The position numbers and the translations under genes are program-made. Below the pieces are notes generated by a model. That model was not told the origin of the DNA. It saw only the letters and a program-made list of their open reading frames with translations, and did no database searches. Positions 43,538 to 52,329 of a stretch of 64,000 bases of DNA are shown one piece after another; within the stretch, counting starts at the first letter, position 1, and the number at the start of each line of letters is the position of its first letter. Source of the stretch: Shewanella jiangmenensis (GTDB lineage Bacteria; Pseudomonadota; Gammaproteobacteria; Enterobacterales; Shewanellaceae); the NCBI RefSeq assembly GCF_018596335.1, contig NZ_JAHEPS010000005.1, positions 248,001 through 312,000 of the forward strand. Reading direction: 5' to 3'.

Positions 43538-46139
43538 AGCCCCAAAGGTGGTCAAGAAAAAACTCTTCTCCCCGGTGTGGCTGCTGCCTCTGGTAGCAAT
43601 GGCCCTTGCGGCCTGGCTAGGGATTAAAAGCATTCGCGAATCTGGGGTGGAAATTCAAATCCACTTCCCGAGCGCCACCGGTATAGACGTGGGTAAAACC
43701 CTGGTGAAGTATCAGGGTCTTACTGTGGGCAAAGTCACCGACATCACCATGGATGAAGATCTGAAAGGGGTGAATGTCACCGTGATGATGGATTACCGCG
43801 CCGGGCCATACCTTCGCGAGCATTCACTGTTTTGGTTGGTGTCGCCCAAGGCAAGCATCACCGGGGTATCGGGCCTCGATGCGCTCTTTTCCGGTAACTA
43901 TATTGCGGTGCAGCCCGGCGATGGCGACAGTGTCACCCAATTTGAAGCCCTGCGTGAAGCGCCGCCGCTGGCGCCGGGTAATGAAGGTTTGCTGGTAGAA
44001 CTCAGCACCGACAAACTTGGCTCCCTCGATGTTGGCTCGGCAGTGTATTTCCGGCAGATTCCGGTGGGTAACCTTGTCAGTTACCGCCTCGAAGGCAACA
44101 AGCGCATTGTGCTTGGCGCCTTTATTCAGCAGCAATACGCCCATTTGGTAAAGCGCGACAGCCGGTTCTGGAACGTCTCAGGCCTGAGTGTTGATGCAAG
44201 CCTGAAGGGCATTAAAGTGGAAAGTGAAAGCCTCGCGGCGCTGCTTGCCGGCGGCATTAGCTTCAGTACGTCCGACAAAGGCGAAAATGCCACCCACGGC
44301 GCCAGCTTTATGCTCCACAGCAGTGAAACCGACGCCCTTGGCGGATACAGCATCACCCTGCTTGCTGACAATGCCGACGGCATTGGTACCGGCACCGCCA
44401 TCATCTATCGCGGCATTGAAGTAGGCAAAATCACCAAAACCGAGCTGACTGACAAAGGCGTGCGCTTAAGCGCCTTTATCAATCACGATCAGGGCCAGCT
44501 CCTTGGCGCTGACACCCAGTTCTGGCGAGAAGGCGCTGATATTTCCCTGAGCGGTGTTAAGCATGCGGCGCGCCTTGTCACCGGTGATGTGATTGCCATC
44601 AGCCCGGGTCAGGGGCAGATGAAAGACACCTACTCGCTTGGCTCCAAAGCGCCGGACGTGATGCAGGCGAATAAAGCCAAAATCACCATCCGCTCTGACG
44701 TCAGCACCGGCGCGGCCGCCGGCACCGAAATCCGGTACCGCAACCTGCCAATCGGTCAAATCACCGCGGTGCGCCTTGCCAGCGATTTGGCAAGCGTTGA
44801 GTACACAGGAGAAATCCAGCCTGAATTCAAACGTCTGCTGCTAAGCGGCAGCTATGTGGTGCCTGAGTCGGCGCTGAGTGTTGATGCCTCCCTCGACGGC
44901 TTGAAGGTGGCCGTGGGCGACACAGCAACCCTTATCAAAGGTGCCCTCACGCTGGTACCCGGCGAAGGCGCGCCCCTGGGTGCCAATCCTGAGCTACAGC
45001 TGCACCCTTCACAGGATGCACAACACCGCAGCCAGGTTGCCGCCAAGCGCACCAATATCATTCTTCAAAGCAGCGAGGGCGCCGACCTTACCCCAGGCAG
45101 CCCCGTGTATTACAAGAAAATGCAAATCGGTGAAGTGACCGATGTGCGCTGGCAAAGCAAAGATGACAGCTTCAGCATCAAGCTTGCCATCGACAACACC
45201 TTTATCAGCCTGATTGGACCGCGGACACTGTACTGGAAGCAATCAGCGGTCTCGGTAGATGCGTCGCTCAAGGGCCTTAAACTCGATGTGGCCACCCTGC
45301 CCGGTCTGGTGCGCGGCGGTATTGCCATTGGTCTTCTGGACGAAGGCACGGTCAAGGCACAAAAGCATTTATACGGCAGCGAGGAGCTGGCAAAAGCACA
45401 GGCGCACCCCATCAGCCTGAAACTACCTGCCGATGCGCGCATCAAGGCCGGCGCGGCTATCCGCTATCAGGGGCATCAGGTCGGTGAAGTGACCGAAGTG
45501 CACCTGCAAGCCAATTTAGGCGCGCTGCAGGCCCATGGTTATCTTTACGGTGAATACGCGGATAACTTCAGCCGCAGTGACAGCCGCTACGTGCTGACCG
45601 ATGCCGAAATATCTTTAAGCGGCGTGAAAGCACCGGAAGCCCTGCTTGAAGGCGCGTTTTTGTCGGTACTGCCGGGTAAATCCCCAAGCCACAGCAGCAG
45701 CTTTGAGGTAGCCGCGCAGCAGGAGCATTACGCTGCGCTTCCAACCGATGCGCTTAAAATCACCCTCGAGCGCAGCACCCTTGGCTCCATCAAGGCAGGT
45801 AGTCAGATATTCTTCCGTGGCATCCCCATCGGCGCCGTGGATGGATTTGCCCTCGCGCCGTCGGGTAACAAGGTGGAGCTCTACGCCCATATCGCGCCTG
45901 AGTATCGCCATCTGGTTAACGCCAGCAGCCGCTTTTTTGACCTCTCCGGCGTCAATCTGGAATTTGGCCTGTTCTCGGGAGCCAAAGTACAAACCGGCTC
46001 GCTTGAAACCATACTCGCCGGCGGCATTGGTGTGGCAACCGAAAAACCAACCTCGGTGCAAAACCGTTTGGGCGACGGGCGGGTGTTTGAACTCTTCCCT
46101 GAGGCGGACAAAGCCTGGCTTGAGTGGACCTTGCAATAA
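43524..46139 (+). CDS. letB: Seven-MCE-domain lipid transport protein LetB (YebT)
   Basis: An 871-residue periplasm-spanning protein anchored by one N-terminal transmembrane helix (VWLLPLVAMALAAWLGI). I count seven MCE repeats by the recurring pattern GxxVxYxGxxVGxVT: KTLVKYQGLTVGKVTDI, SAVYFRQIPVGNLV, TAIIYRGIEVGKIT, TEIRYRNLPIGQIT, SPVYYKKMQIGEVT, AAIRYQGHQVGEVT and SQIFFRGIPIGAVD. E. coli LetB also has seven, forming a stacked hydrophobic tunnel for phospholipids across the periplasm. Length is within a few residues of the E. coli protein. Last gene of the letA-letB operon. Confidence 0.95.
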   Translation: MTNIEAPKVVKKKLFSPVWLLPLVAMALAAWLGIKSIRESGVEIQIHFPSATGIDVGKTLVKYQGLTVGKVTDITMDEDLKGVNVTVMMDYRAGPYLREHSLFWLVSPKASITGVSGLDALFSGNYIAVQPGDGDSVTQFEALREAPPLAPGNEGLLVELSTDKLGSLDVGSAVYFRQIPVGNLVSYRLEGNKRIVLGAFIQQQYAHLVKRDSRFWNVSGLSVDASLKGIKVESESLAALLAGGISFSTSDKGENATHGASFMLHSSETDALGGYSITLLADNADGIGTGTAIIYRGIEVGKITKTELTDKGVRLSAFINHDQGQLLGADTQFWREGADISLSGVKHAARLVTGDVIAISPGQGQMKDTYSLGSKAPDVMQANKAKITIRSDVSTGAAAGTEIRYRNLPIGQITAVRLASDLASVEYTGEIQPEFKRLLLSGSYVVPESALSVDASLDGLKVAVGDTATLIKGALTLVPGEGAPLGANPELQLHPSQDAQHRSQVAAKRTNIILQSSEGADLTPGSPVYYKKMQIGEVTDVRWQSKDDSFSIKLAIDNTFISLIGPRTLYWKQSAVSVDASLKGLKLDVATLPGLVRGGIAIGLLDEGTVKAQKHLYGSEELAKAQAHPISLKLPADARIKAGAAIRYQGHQVGEVTEVHLQANLGALQAHGYLYGEYADNFSRSDSRYVLTDAEISLSGVKAPEALLEGAFLSVLPGKSPSHSSSFEVAAQQEHYAALPTDALKITLERSTLGSIKAGSQIFFRGIPIGAVDGFALAPSGNKVELYAHIAPEYRHLVNASSRFFDLSGVNLEFGLFSGAKVQTGSLETILAGGIGVATEKPTSVQNRLGDGRVFELFPEADKAWLEWTLQ

Positions 46140-46652
46140 GGCGAGCCTTTACTCATCAATTCTGTGATGGGTTTTACTTCAACAAAACGGGCCGCTTTAA
46201 GCGGCCCTTCTTTTTGTCAAAGGCCGCGGCCTACGGCCTTTGACATTGGGCGGCTTACAATCCGCCTTTGCCACCATGGTAAAAAATACAATTCCGATGA
46301 CGCAAATCCAAAAGTACGAAACTCACGTATGTCATCAGGCTGTCATCTCTCCCTGTTGAACTTATCCCAATCTGTAAAGGCCAACGCTGTTGCCAGGCGA
46401 TGCTCTTGGCAGATGAGATTGCAGCGACTTATTGCGCGAATTATTCCGCAAATAATTGCGCGAATGATTGCTCGGGATAAGCCGATGTGATGGCAGCACG
46501 CAACACCGGCAAGGCAGGCAAAGGTTGCAAAGTCAGTGGTATTTGGGTAGTCTCATGAGTCCTCACAACTGCCTTTTGCAAATTTTGCTAAGGATTATTT
46601 ATAGTTAGATTAATTCGCCCCTTAAGGCGATCAGAATTAAGGAGTGTGGCAC
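46140..46652. repeat. Gene-free 513-bp gap with terminator, inverted repeat and 12-bp tandem repeat
   Basis: After the letB terminator (46189-46215) comes an 11-bp perfect inverted repeat, GTCAAAGGCCG ... CGGCCTTTGAC (46216-46244). Positions 46431-46478 hold four 12-bp degenerate units starting ATTGCGCGAATT. The stretch 46555-46640 is AT-rich and probably contains the promoter of the small gene at 46653. Confidence 0.6.
46189..46215 (+). terminator. Rho-independent terminator after letB
   Basis: GGGCCGC, TTTAA, GCGGCCC, then TTCTTTTTG, 50 bp after the letB stop codon. Confidence 0.85.
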
Positions 46653-46826
46653 ATGTCATACAAATTTGATGGCCATGAAATCAGCGTGGCATTCCCGGTA
46701 AATTCCATTTCGCTCAACAAGAGCTCCATCGCCTTCACCGACAAGCGCGGCAGCAAGCGCCAAACCTTTAAAAAGCGCACCGAAGCCCTGAAGTTTATGC
46801 AGTGGTTGTTAAGCAGCAACAAATAA
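46653..46826 (+). CDS. Small hypothetical protein, 57 aa
   Basis: A short basic protein beginning MSYKFDGHEISVAF and ending FMQWLLSSNK, with no signal peptide, membrane segment or Cys. GGAG lies 8 bp upstream of the ATG and an AT-rich promoter-like region precedes it. Its composition (Lys, Ser, aromatic residues, beta then helix pattern) is that of a real small folded protein, but I do not recognise a family. It stands alone between gaps. Confidence 0.55.
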   Translation: MSYKFDGHEISVAFPVNSISLNKSSIAFTDKRGSKRQTFKKRTEALKFMQWLLSSNK

Positions 46827-46994
46827 TCCCCTGATCCCGGAACTCCCCTATCCTCTCACTTAGTTTTTAAGTTGAGCTCCGATGTGGATGGCGGCCTCGG
46901 CTGGAAATACGATTTCACAGGTATCTTCCGGCCAAGGCACACAACGCACCCAAGCCAAGTCTCGGATCCCTCGGTTCACCTTATGGGCAAGTCG

Positions 46995-48146
46995 CTAATC
47001 AGCTACCTGGCACTTCCGCGACCAGACACTTCCGTCACCTGGCACTTCAGCTACCTGAAACTCATTCTCCGAAAGGTGAAAAAACTCCGGATATTTACGC
47101 CGGTAGCGCGGCAGCATCGACACATTGCCCCTAAGACCGCCCTGATGCACATAAAGCCAGGGGCCGGGCTCTGAATCCATCAACGCCTTTAACACCAAGA
47201 GGCCGCAGGGGTCGTACAGTAGCTCAAACTCAATGCCTTGCTGCTTCATTTTTGCCCATATTTCAAGCTCTTCACGGCGAAGTTTGGCATAGTGATGCCG
47301 TGCGCCCACCACCTTGGGATAAATAGACTCATCCATCGAAAGCTCTGCAAACTGCTCTTGCAGGTAAGCCGCGTCGCCCACGACAGGACAAGTGACAACC
47401 TGAAAAGACGGCTGTGGATACGGCGTATCAACAGATGGCGGCTTTGTGAATAACGGCTCAGAAAAGACAGTTTGCTGACAACGAAGCGCCTCCTGACCAA
47501 AAAATTCGGACAAATACAGCGCCGTACTGCCGGTGCCGGACGGCAAAAAGACATTCAGCGACGACAGCCTTTGCTCGCGGGCAAAATCAACTATTTCCCG
47601 CCCTAATTGATGAACCCCGGCGCGGGCCAGACTACAGCGCCCACCTTCGGGAATGTAAAGCAGCTGTTGGCGGTCTGGCCTGTTAAGACGCTCAGTCTCA
47701 ATGTACGAGCGCGCCGACATTCCCTTTAAGGGCACTTCAAGCACCTTGGCTCCCATAGCGATGGCACCGCCAAAGTTACCGGTTTCGCCGCGAAATAAAC
47801 TCCCGGCAATATGGTCGACATAAAACTCAAGCTGCCAGCCGCGCCTTTGGGCAAGGGCTGCCATTGAATAAAGCGAGTTGGATTGGGGCGAGCCATAACT
47901 TATCAGGGTGGTTACGGCGGGGAAATCGCCACTTAGCAAACTGGCAAACTTACGCCCCTTGTTACCGCTGAAGGGCTCAGGCAGTAAATCGTCCCGCTTA
48001 AGCCACAGCGGTTTACCATAAAAATCAATCAGGTCGACCGAACTTGGATGACTGGCACGGCTTTTATCATTTGCCGGGCTTTCATGATTAGCTTGGATTT
48101 GATGAGTCGCAGTGCATTGATTAGTCGAGGAGCTTGGATGAGTCAT
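46995..48146 (-). CDS. PLP-dependent ACC deaminase/D-cysteine desulfhydrase family protein
   Basis: A 383-residue fold-type II pyridoxal-phosphate enzyme. The PLP lysine is K63 in FSGNKGRKF, matching GNKTRK-type sites of 1-aminocyclopropane-1-carboxylate deaminases and D-cysteine desulfhydrases. A substrate/PLP serine region SYGSPQSNS and the phosphate-binding loop LPSGTGSTALYL follow. Which substrate is used cannot be told. The first 35 residues (from the ATG at 48146) are low in complexity (His/Ser/Asn), and the last 17 come from a repeated DNA stretch, so both ends may be recent extensions. An upstream in-frame ATG region to 48248 looks non-coding. Confidence 0.8.
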   Translation of the reverse strand: MTHPSSSTNQCTATHQIQANHESPANDKSRASHPSSVDLIDFYGKPLWLKRDDLLPEPFSGNKGRKFASLLSGDFPAVTTLISYGSPQSNSLYSMAALAQRRGWQLEFYVDHIAGSLFRGETGNFGGAIAMGAKVLEVPLKGMSARSYIETERLNRPDRQQLLYIPEGGRCSLARAGVHQLGREIVDFAREQRLSSLNVFLPSGTGSTALYLSEFFGQEALRCQQTVFSEPLFTKPPSVDTPYPQPSFQVVTCPVVGDAAYLQEQFAELSMDESIYPKVVGARHHYAKLRREELEIWAKMKQQGIEFELLYDPCGLLVLKALMDSEPGPWLYVHQGGLRGNVSMLPRYRRKYPEFFHLSENEFQVAEVPGDGSVWSRKCQVAD

Positions 48147-48401
48147 GGGCCCTGAACGCAAAATGAATTGAATGGCTTGCATTAAGTGTACCTGCATCAG
48201 CGCAGCTTGTGCAGCTCGTGCTTCCTGTGCGGCCACTGCGACGGGCAAAATCTATGGTCATTTTCGCCGTTTATCGATTAAAAAGCTCATTCACAGCCAA
48301 ACCATCACCACTAAACCTTTGAATTTACGCGACATAAATGATGGCATACATATTGCTTTTGTTAATTCAAGCTGAATTGAGTATTGCATACAGGAGCTGT
48401 G

Positions 48402-48809
48402 ATGAGCGTACTTCGTCTGATCTTCAATATCGCCTGGTTTATCATGGGCGGCTTTGTGATGGGCCTTGCCTGGTGGCTTGCGGGCATTTTGTGTTTTATC
48501 AGTATTATCGGCATACCCTTTGGCCGCGCCTGCTTTGTGATTGGCGAGCTTGCGTTTTGGCCCTTTGGTCAGGAACATGTGTCACGCCGCGAGCTGACCG
48601 GTCTTGAAGACTTGGGCACAGGTACCCTGGGGATGGTTGGAAATATCGTGTGGTTTTTGCTGTTCGGGATTTGGCTTGCGATTGGCCACCTGACCCACGC
48701 CCTTGCCTGCTTTGTAACTATTATCGGTATTCCTTTTGGTATTCAGCACCTTAAGCTTGCGCTTCTGAGCCTGACCCCCATAGGCCGCACCGTAGTCGCC
48801 CGCGCCTGA
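48402..48809 (+). CDS. yccF: YccF domain inner-membrane protein
   Basis: A 135-residue membrane protein with two tandem YccF (DUF307) repeats. Each consists of hydrophobic helices ending in the motif IIGIPFG: once at FISIIGIPFGRACF and again at FVTIIGIPFGIQHL. The spacer is FWPFGQEHVSRREL. The E. coli YccF protein is of similar length; function unknown. The ATG at 48402 has CAGGAG 8 bp upstream. Confidence 0.9.
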   Translation: MSVLRLIFNIAWFIMGGFVMGLAWWLAGILCFISIIGIPFGRACFVIGELAFWPFGQEHVSRRELTGLEDLGTGTLGMVGNIVWFLLFGIWLAIGHLTHALACFVTIIGIPFGIQHLKLALLSLTPIGRTVVARA

Positions 48810-48860
48810 GTTCATTTGCCCATTGAGTGACATAAGCGCCAGCCAAGTGATACGGGCCAA

Positions 48861-49616
48861 TTAATCCAGCGCTTCTGGCAAATGATTGGCCATAATTTCC
48901 GCCACATCTATCCGCTGCAGGCCTTGATTGAAGATGGCCTGCCAGCGCCGCCCTTCCGGTGTATTTTTAAAGGCAACATACAGGTGCTTATTGGCCAGCA
49001 AGGTGCGGTTAAGCTGCAGCTTGTCGGTCAATGGCTCGAATTTGGCCTGACGTAACAGATAGCGCATCACATACACGTCTATTACCGCTGCATCGATGCG
49101 CCCCGCCGCCACTTTTTTAAGATTATGCTCATCAGAGGTCACCGCTTCTGCAGCCTGCAAATCATCGGCAATGGCACGGTCAAGCTCTTCAATGTTGACA
49201 TAGCCCTGTACCACCCCAAGCCGATACTGACGTAAATCCTGCACCGAACTCCAACTGATGGGGTTCTGGCGCTGCTCTACCAGTCCAAGCGGGCTCATGC
49301 CCATCGGCTCAGAAAACACAAAATGGACGGTATCTGAGTAATATTCAGGAAAATAGCCGATATAGGGCGAGCTTTGCTGCTGCGCCAGCTTAACCGAGCG
49401 GCTCCAGGGGTAAAAATCGATTTCAAGCTGATGCCCCATTGCCGCAAAGGCCGCCTTGGCGACGGCAGCGCAGGCACCCTGGGCTGCCAAATCGTGCCCC
49501 GCATAGGGCGGCCAGTGCAGTGACGTCAGCCGTACCACCTCAGCCTTTAGCGGCGCCGGACAACCAAGGCTTAAGATAAGCAGGGCCAGCAGTGGCAGCT
49601 GCCGGGTAATATTCAT
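48861..49616 (-). CDS. Periplasmic substrate-binding-like protein (SBP_bac_3 type)
   Basis: A 251-residue exported protein: signal peptide MNITRQLPLLALLILSLGCPA followed by an extracellular solute-binding family 3-like fold (LTSLHWPPYAGHDL, SRSVKLAQQQSSPYIGYFPE, LRQYRLGVVQGYV, AGRIDAAVIDVYVMRYLL). A Cys at the end of the signal region is not in a clear lipobox. No ABC permease or ATPase is adjacent, so it may be an orphan binding protein or sensor; the ligand is unknown. The start is ATG 49616; an upstream TTG is less likely. Confidence 0.8.
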   Translation of the reverse strand: MNITRQLPLLALLILSLGCPAPLKAEVVRLTSLHWPPYAGHDLAAQGACAAVAKAAFAAMGHQLEIDFYPWSRSVKLAQQQSSPYIGYFPEYYSDTVHFVFSEPMGMSPLGLVEQRQNPISWSSVQDLRQYRLGVVQGYVNIEELDRAIADDLQAAEAVTSDEHNLKKVAAGRIDAAVIDVYVMRYLLRQAKFEPLTDKLQLNRTLLANKHLYVAFKNTPEGRRWQAIFNQGLQRIDVAEIMANHLPEALD

Positions 49617-49736
49617 GGCCAAAAATCCATCATAGCAAGCCTTGAAGTCCAGTATAGCAAGCTGCAGGGATGAACATGACGAGCATCTTGTCCGATATTA
49701 AGCTAGGCAAGCCTTAACCGCCGGACATACATAGGT

Positions 49737-49796
49737 ACAAACATTGATACAAATATCGCGACAAACATCGCGACAAGCTTTGGGACAAGCCTTCGC
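49737..49796. repeat. 12-bp tandem repeat, five degenerate copies
   Basis: Five exact-register 12-bp units begin ACAAACATTGAT, ACAAATATCGCG, ACAAACATCGCG, ACAAGCTTTGGG and ACAAGCCTTCGC, in the gap between the DUF6508-like and substrate-binding-protein genes. Confidence 0.8.
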
Positions 49797-49867
49797 GGCT
49801 GCATTCTGCTTGATGCAGCCGCATTGGGTGCTCTTTGTGAGTTCAGGGGTTTCGGGGACTTTCGCCG

Positions 49868-50242
49868 CTACGCTGCGCCCTTGATATGGGACGCCTCAGG
49901 TTGCAGCAGGGTATCCAAACGCGCCATCAGGGCACAGAGTACGCCCTGGCGGCGCAGGTTTTCCACCACGCCGGGGCTGAAACGCTCAAGGCGCAACATG
50001 GCGCTGATAATCACCCGGCAATCAAGCAGGCTCGCCTGTGCCAGATAATCCGGTTTATCCACCAGGTGCGTGCGGTCGTACCAGGCCTTCCAATCAAAAT
50101 CGTCAAGCTCAAGCTTTGCGCGCCGTAACTGGTCGATAAAAGCCTTGGTGTCGCCGCTTGCCTGCTGGTGCTCGCCGGCGGCAAGCCAGGCAAGATAAGG
50201 TTGATAGAGTCCAAACCCATCGGTTGATGATTGACTGTGCAT
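49868..50242 (-). CDS. DUF6508-like protein
   Basis: A 124-residue soluble protein. The C-terminal half, LDCRVIISAMLRLERFSPG followed by VVENLRRQGVLCALMARL, resembles the DUF6508 block in which a conserved Arg/helix segment precedes a small C-terminal helix. The central FDWKAWYDRTH with aromatic residues is also family-like. Function unknown. The first 15 residues are Ser/Gln-rich and could be a non-conserved tail. Confidence 0.6.
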   Translation of the reverse strand: MHSQSSTDGFGLYQPYLAWLAAGEHQQASGDTKAFIDQLRRAKLELDDFDWKAWYDRTHLVDKPDYLAQASLLDCRVIISAMLRLERFSPGVVENLRRQGVLCALMARLDTLLQPEASHIKGAA

Positions 50243-50412
50243 ACATCCTCCTGAAAGCTGTGACCATCTGCCATCAAGTTAAAGCATCATCCGTACCAAG
50301 GTCAGCATGGGTCAGGCCCACTGAACGCAGGCTGAATAACCCAAAAGTGCTTTGGCCGTGAACGGTGGCAACGTACACTGAGCTGACCCTTTGTTTAGTA
50401 ATTGGAAATCAG

Positions 50413-50883
50413 ATGAATTATTGGCTGATGAAATCTGAACCCGACGAGTTCAGCATCGACGATTTGGCCCGCAGACCCAATCAGACCGAGGGTTGGCACG
50501 GCATTCGAAACTATCAGGCGCGCAATTTTATGCGTGATGCGATGCAAATTGGTGACCGAGTGCTGTTTTACCATTCGAGTTGCAAAGTGCCTGCCGTGGT
50601 AGGCATTGCCGAAATTGTCAGCGACATCTACCCCGATGCCAGCGCCTGGGATCCCGAGTCTCCTTATTTCGACCCCAAATCACCACAGGACTCGCCACGT
50701 TGGTTACAGCGTGATATACGTTTTATCAAACGTTTTACCCGACCCGTAACCTTAAGCGCCATCAAAGCCCATCCCGGCCTTGCCGACATGCTGCTGGTGC
50801 AAAAAGGTTCGCGGCTGAGTATTCAGCCGGTGAGCGAAGCACACTGGCAGCTCATCCATCACATGGCAGGAGAGTCTTTATGA
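50413..50883 (+). CDS. EVE domain-containing protein
   Basis: A 156-residue EVE-domain protein (thymocyte nuclear protein 1-like, PUA-related fold). Conserved blocks are MNYWLMKSEPDEFSIDDL, GWHGIRNYQARNF, GDRVLFYHSSC, VGIAEIVSDIYPD and the tryptophan box. EVE domains in other settings bind modified bases in DNA or RNA. No restriction or modification genes are adjacent, so the ligand is unknown. The ATG at 50413 fits the family start; the frame extends 16 codons upstream without a ribosome site. Its stop overlaps the next gene by 4 bp (ATGA). Confidence 0.92.
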   Translation: MNYWLMKSEPDEFSIDDLARRPNQTEGWHGIRNYQARNFMRDAMQIGDRVLFYHSSCKVPAVVGIAEIVSDIYPDASAWDPESPYFDPKSPQDSPRWLQRDIRFIKRFTRPVTLSAIKAHPGLADMLLVQKGSRLSIQPVSEAHWQLIHHMAGESL

Positions 50884-51260
50884 AAAACAAGTGGATGTTA
50901 TTGGTGTTAACCGCCGTGCTGGCGGGCGGTGTCAGCGTTGGTGCCAGCGCCAAGGACGATAAAGATCATAAGGGTCATAAAGAGAGCAAGGATCACAAGT
51001 CCTACAAAGACGACCGATACGACAGTTACGGCAAGGATCTCCCGCCGGGGCTTGAGAAGAAAGTCGCCAAGGGTGAGCCGCTGCCACCGGGCTGGCAGAA
51101 AAAATATCGCCGTGGCGACATTATGGATCTGGATATTTTCGACCGCGGCGTGCAGGTCGGTCCGATTGGTATTGGCGGTGAAATCACTATCCGCATCGAC
51201 GATCAGCTGTTTAAGGTGCACGACAAAACCCGGCGGATCATCGACATCATCACCGAATAA
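50880..51260 (+). CDS. RcnB-like exported protein
   Basis: A 126-residue protein with a signal peptide (MKNKWMLLVLTAVLAGGVSVGASA), then a Lys/His/Asp-rich stretch (DDKDHKGHKESKDHKSYKDD) and the RcnB-type block DLPPGLEKKVAKGEPLPPGW. RcnB in E. coli is a periplasmic protein linked to nickel/cobalt efflux; the His/Asp-rich segment is consistent with metal contact but does not prove it. It starts by 4-bp overlap with the EVE-domain gene, and a terminator ends the pair. Confidence 0.8.
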   Translation: MKNKWMLLVLTAVLAGGVSVGASAKDDKDHKGHKESKDHKSYKDDRYDSYGKDLPPGLEKKVAKGEPLPPGWQKKYRRGDIMDLDIFDRGVQVGPIGIGGEITIRIDDQLFKVHDKTRRIIDIITE

Positions 51261-51280
51261 ACATCGGATGATAAAAAGAA

Positions 51281-51304
51281 GGGAGCCAGCGGCTCCCTTT
51301 TCTG
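51281..51304 (+). terminator. Rho-independent terminator after the EVE-RcnB pair
   Basis: GGGAGCC, AGC, GGCTCCC followed by TTTTCTGTTT, 20 bp after the stop codon. Confidence 0.8.
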
Positions 51305-51385
51305 TTTCTACGTCTGTTGCTGCGTCTGTTTCGATGCTTGTCTGTTTCTGCGCCTCTCTGTTTGGACTTCCGCGCCTCTTTTCCC
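51301..51385. repeat. Degenerate tandem repeat after the RcnB-like gene
   Basis: Units of 12-16 bp starting TCTGTTTCTACG repeat about five times (51301, 51313, 51325, 51341, 51357), sharing the TCTGTT core. Confidence 0.7.
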
Positions 51386-51429
51386 ATAAACCGCAATCAG
51401 GCCAGCGTGAGCGCTGATATCAAAGCCTA

Positions 51430-52221
51430 TTAATCACCATCCAGCATGCGGCCAAGGCCGCCAAGCACCGAGCCTTCACCGCGGCTTGAACCACCCGCCG
51501 ATGGCGCATGGGCAATAATTCGGTCGGCCATGCGCGAAAACGGCAGGCTTTGCAGCCACACTGTGCCATGGCCTCTGAGGGTCGCCAAAAACAGCCCCTC
51601 ACCGCCAAACACCATGGATTTAAGCGAGCCTGCGCGCTGAATGTCGTAATCGATGCCGGGGGTAAAGCCCACCAGACAGCCGGTATCCACCCGCAGCGTC
51701 TCACCTCTGAGCTCCTTTTTAATCAAGGTGCCACCGGCGTGCACAAAGGCCATACCGTCACCTTCGAGTTTTTGCATGATAAAGCCTTCACCGCCAAAAA
51801 AGCCGCTGCCAAGGCGCCTGTTAAAGGTGATACTGATTTTGGTGCCAAGGGCTGCTGCCAAAAAGCTGTCTTTTTGCAGAATAAGCTCGCCGCCAAGGCT
51901 CGCCATATCCAGCGCCAGCAGAGTGCCTGGATACGGCGCGGCAAAGGCAACCCGGCGCTTGCCGTGCCCCTGATTGGTAAAGTGGGTCATAAACAGGCTC
52001 TCGCCGGTGAGCACTCGCTTGCCCGCGCCCATCAGGGCTCCGAAAAAGCCGGACTCGGGCTCTGAGCCATCGCCCATGCGGGCCTCAAACTGAATGCCCT
52101 CTTCCATGTAGGTCATGGCGCCGGCCTCGGCAATCACGGTTTCACCGGGATCAAGCTCCACTTCCACCAACTGCATGCTTTCGCCGCGAATTTCATAGTC
52201 CACTTCGTGACAACGTCTCAT
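51430..52221 (-). CDS. TIGR00266 (AIM24-like) family protein
   Basis: A 263-residue soluble protein with the AIM24/TIGR00266 fold: triplicated beta segments and many Gly-Gly turns. Blocks are [57 protein letters not shown] and [18 protein letters not shown] (quoted in parts). Often annotated as 'TIGR00266 family protein'; function unknown, although some relatives lie near mitochondrial or membrane proteins. The ATG at 52221 has GGGGA upstream and is preferred over a frame 14 codons longer. Confidence 0.9.
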   Translation of the reverse strand: MRRCHEVDYEIRGESMQLVEVELDPGETVIAEAGAMTYMEEGIQFEARMGDGSEPESGFFGALMGAGKRVLTGESLFMTHFTNQGHGKRRVAFAAPYPGTLLALDMASLGGELILQKDSFLAAALGTKISITFNRRLGSGFFGGEGFIMQKLEGDGMAFVHAGGTLIKKELRGETLRVDTGCLVGFTPGIDYDIQRAGSLKSMVFGGEGLFLATLRGHGTVWLQSLPFSRMADRIIAHAPSAGGSSRGEGSVLGGLGRMLDGD

Positions 52222-52329
52222 TATGTAGTCCCCATCTGACCTTTGACTGATGCGACTCAACATAAGACATAATATGTCAGTTGTCAGCGAGGAAATGTAA
52301 ACATCTGTGTATTCAGCCGTTGCAAACTG

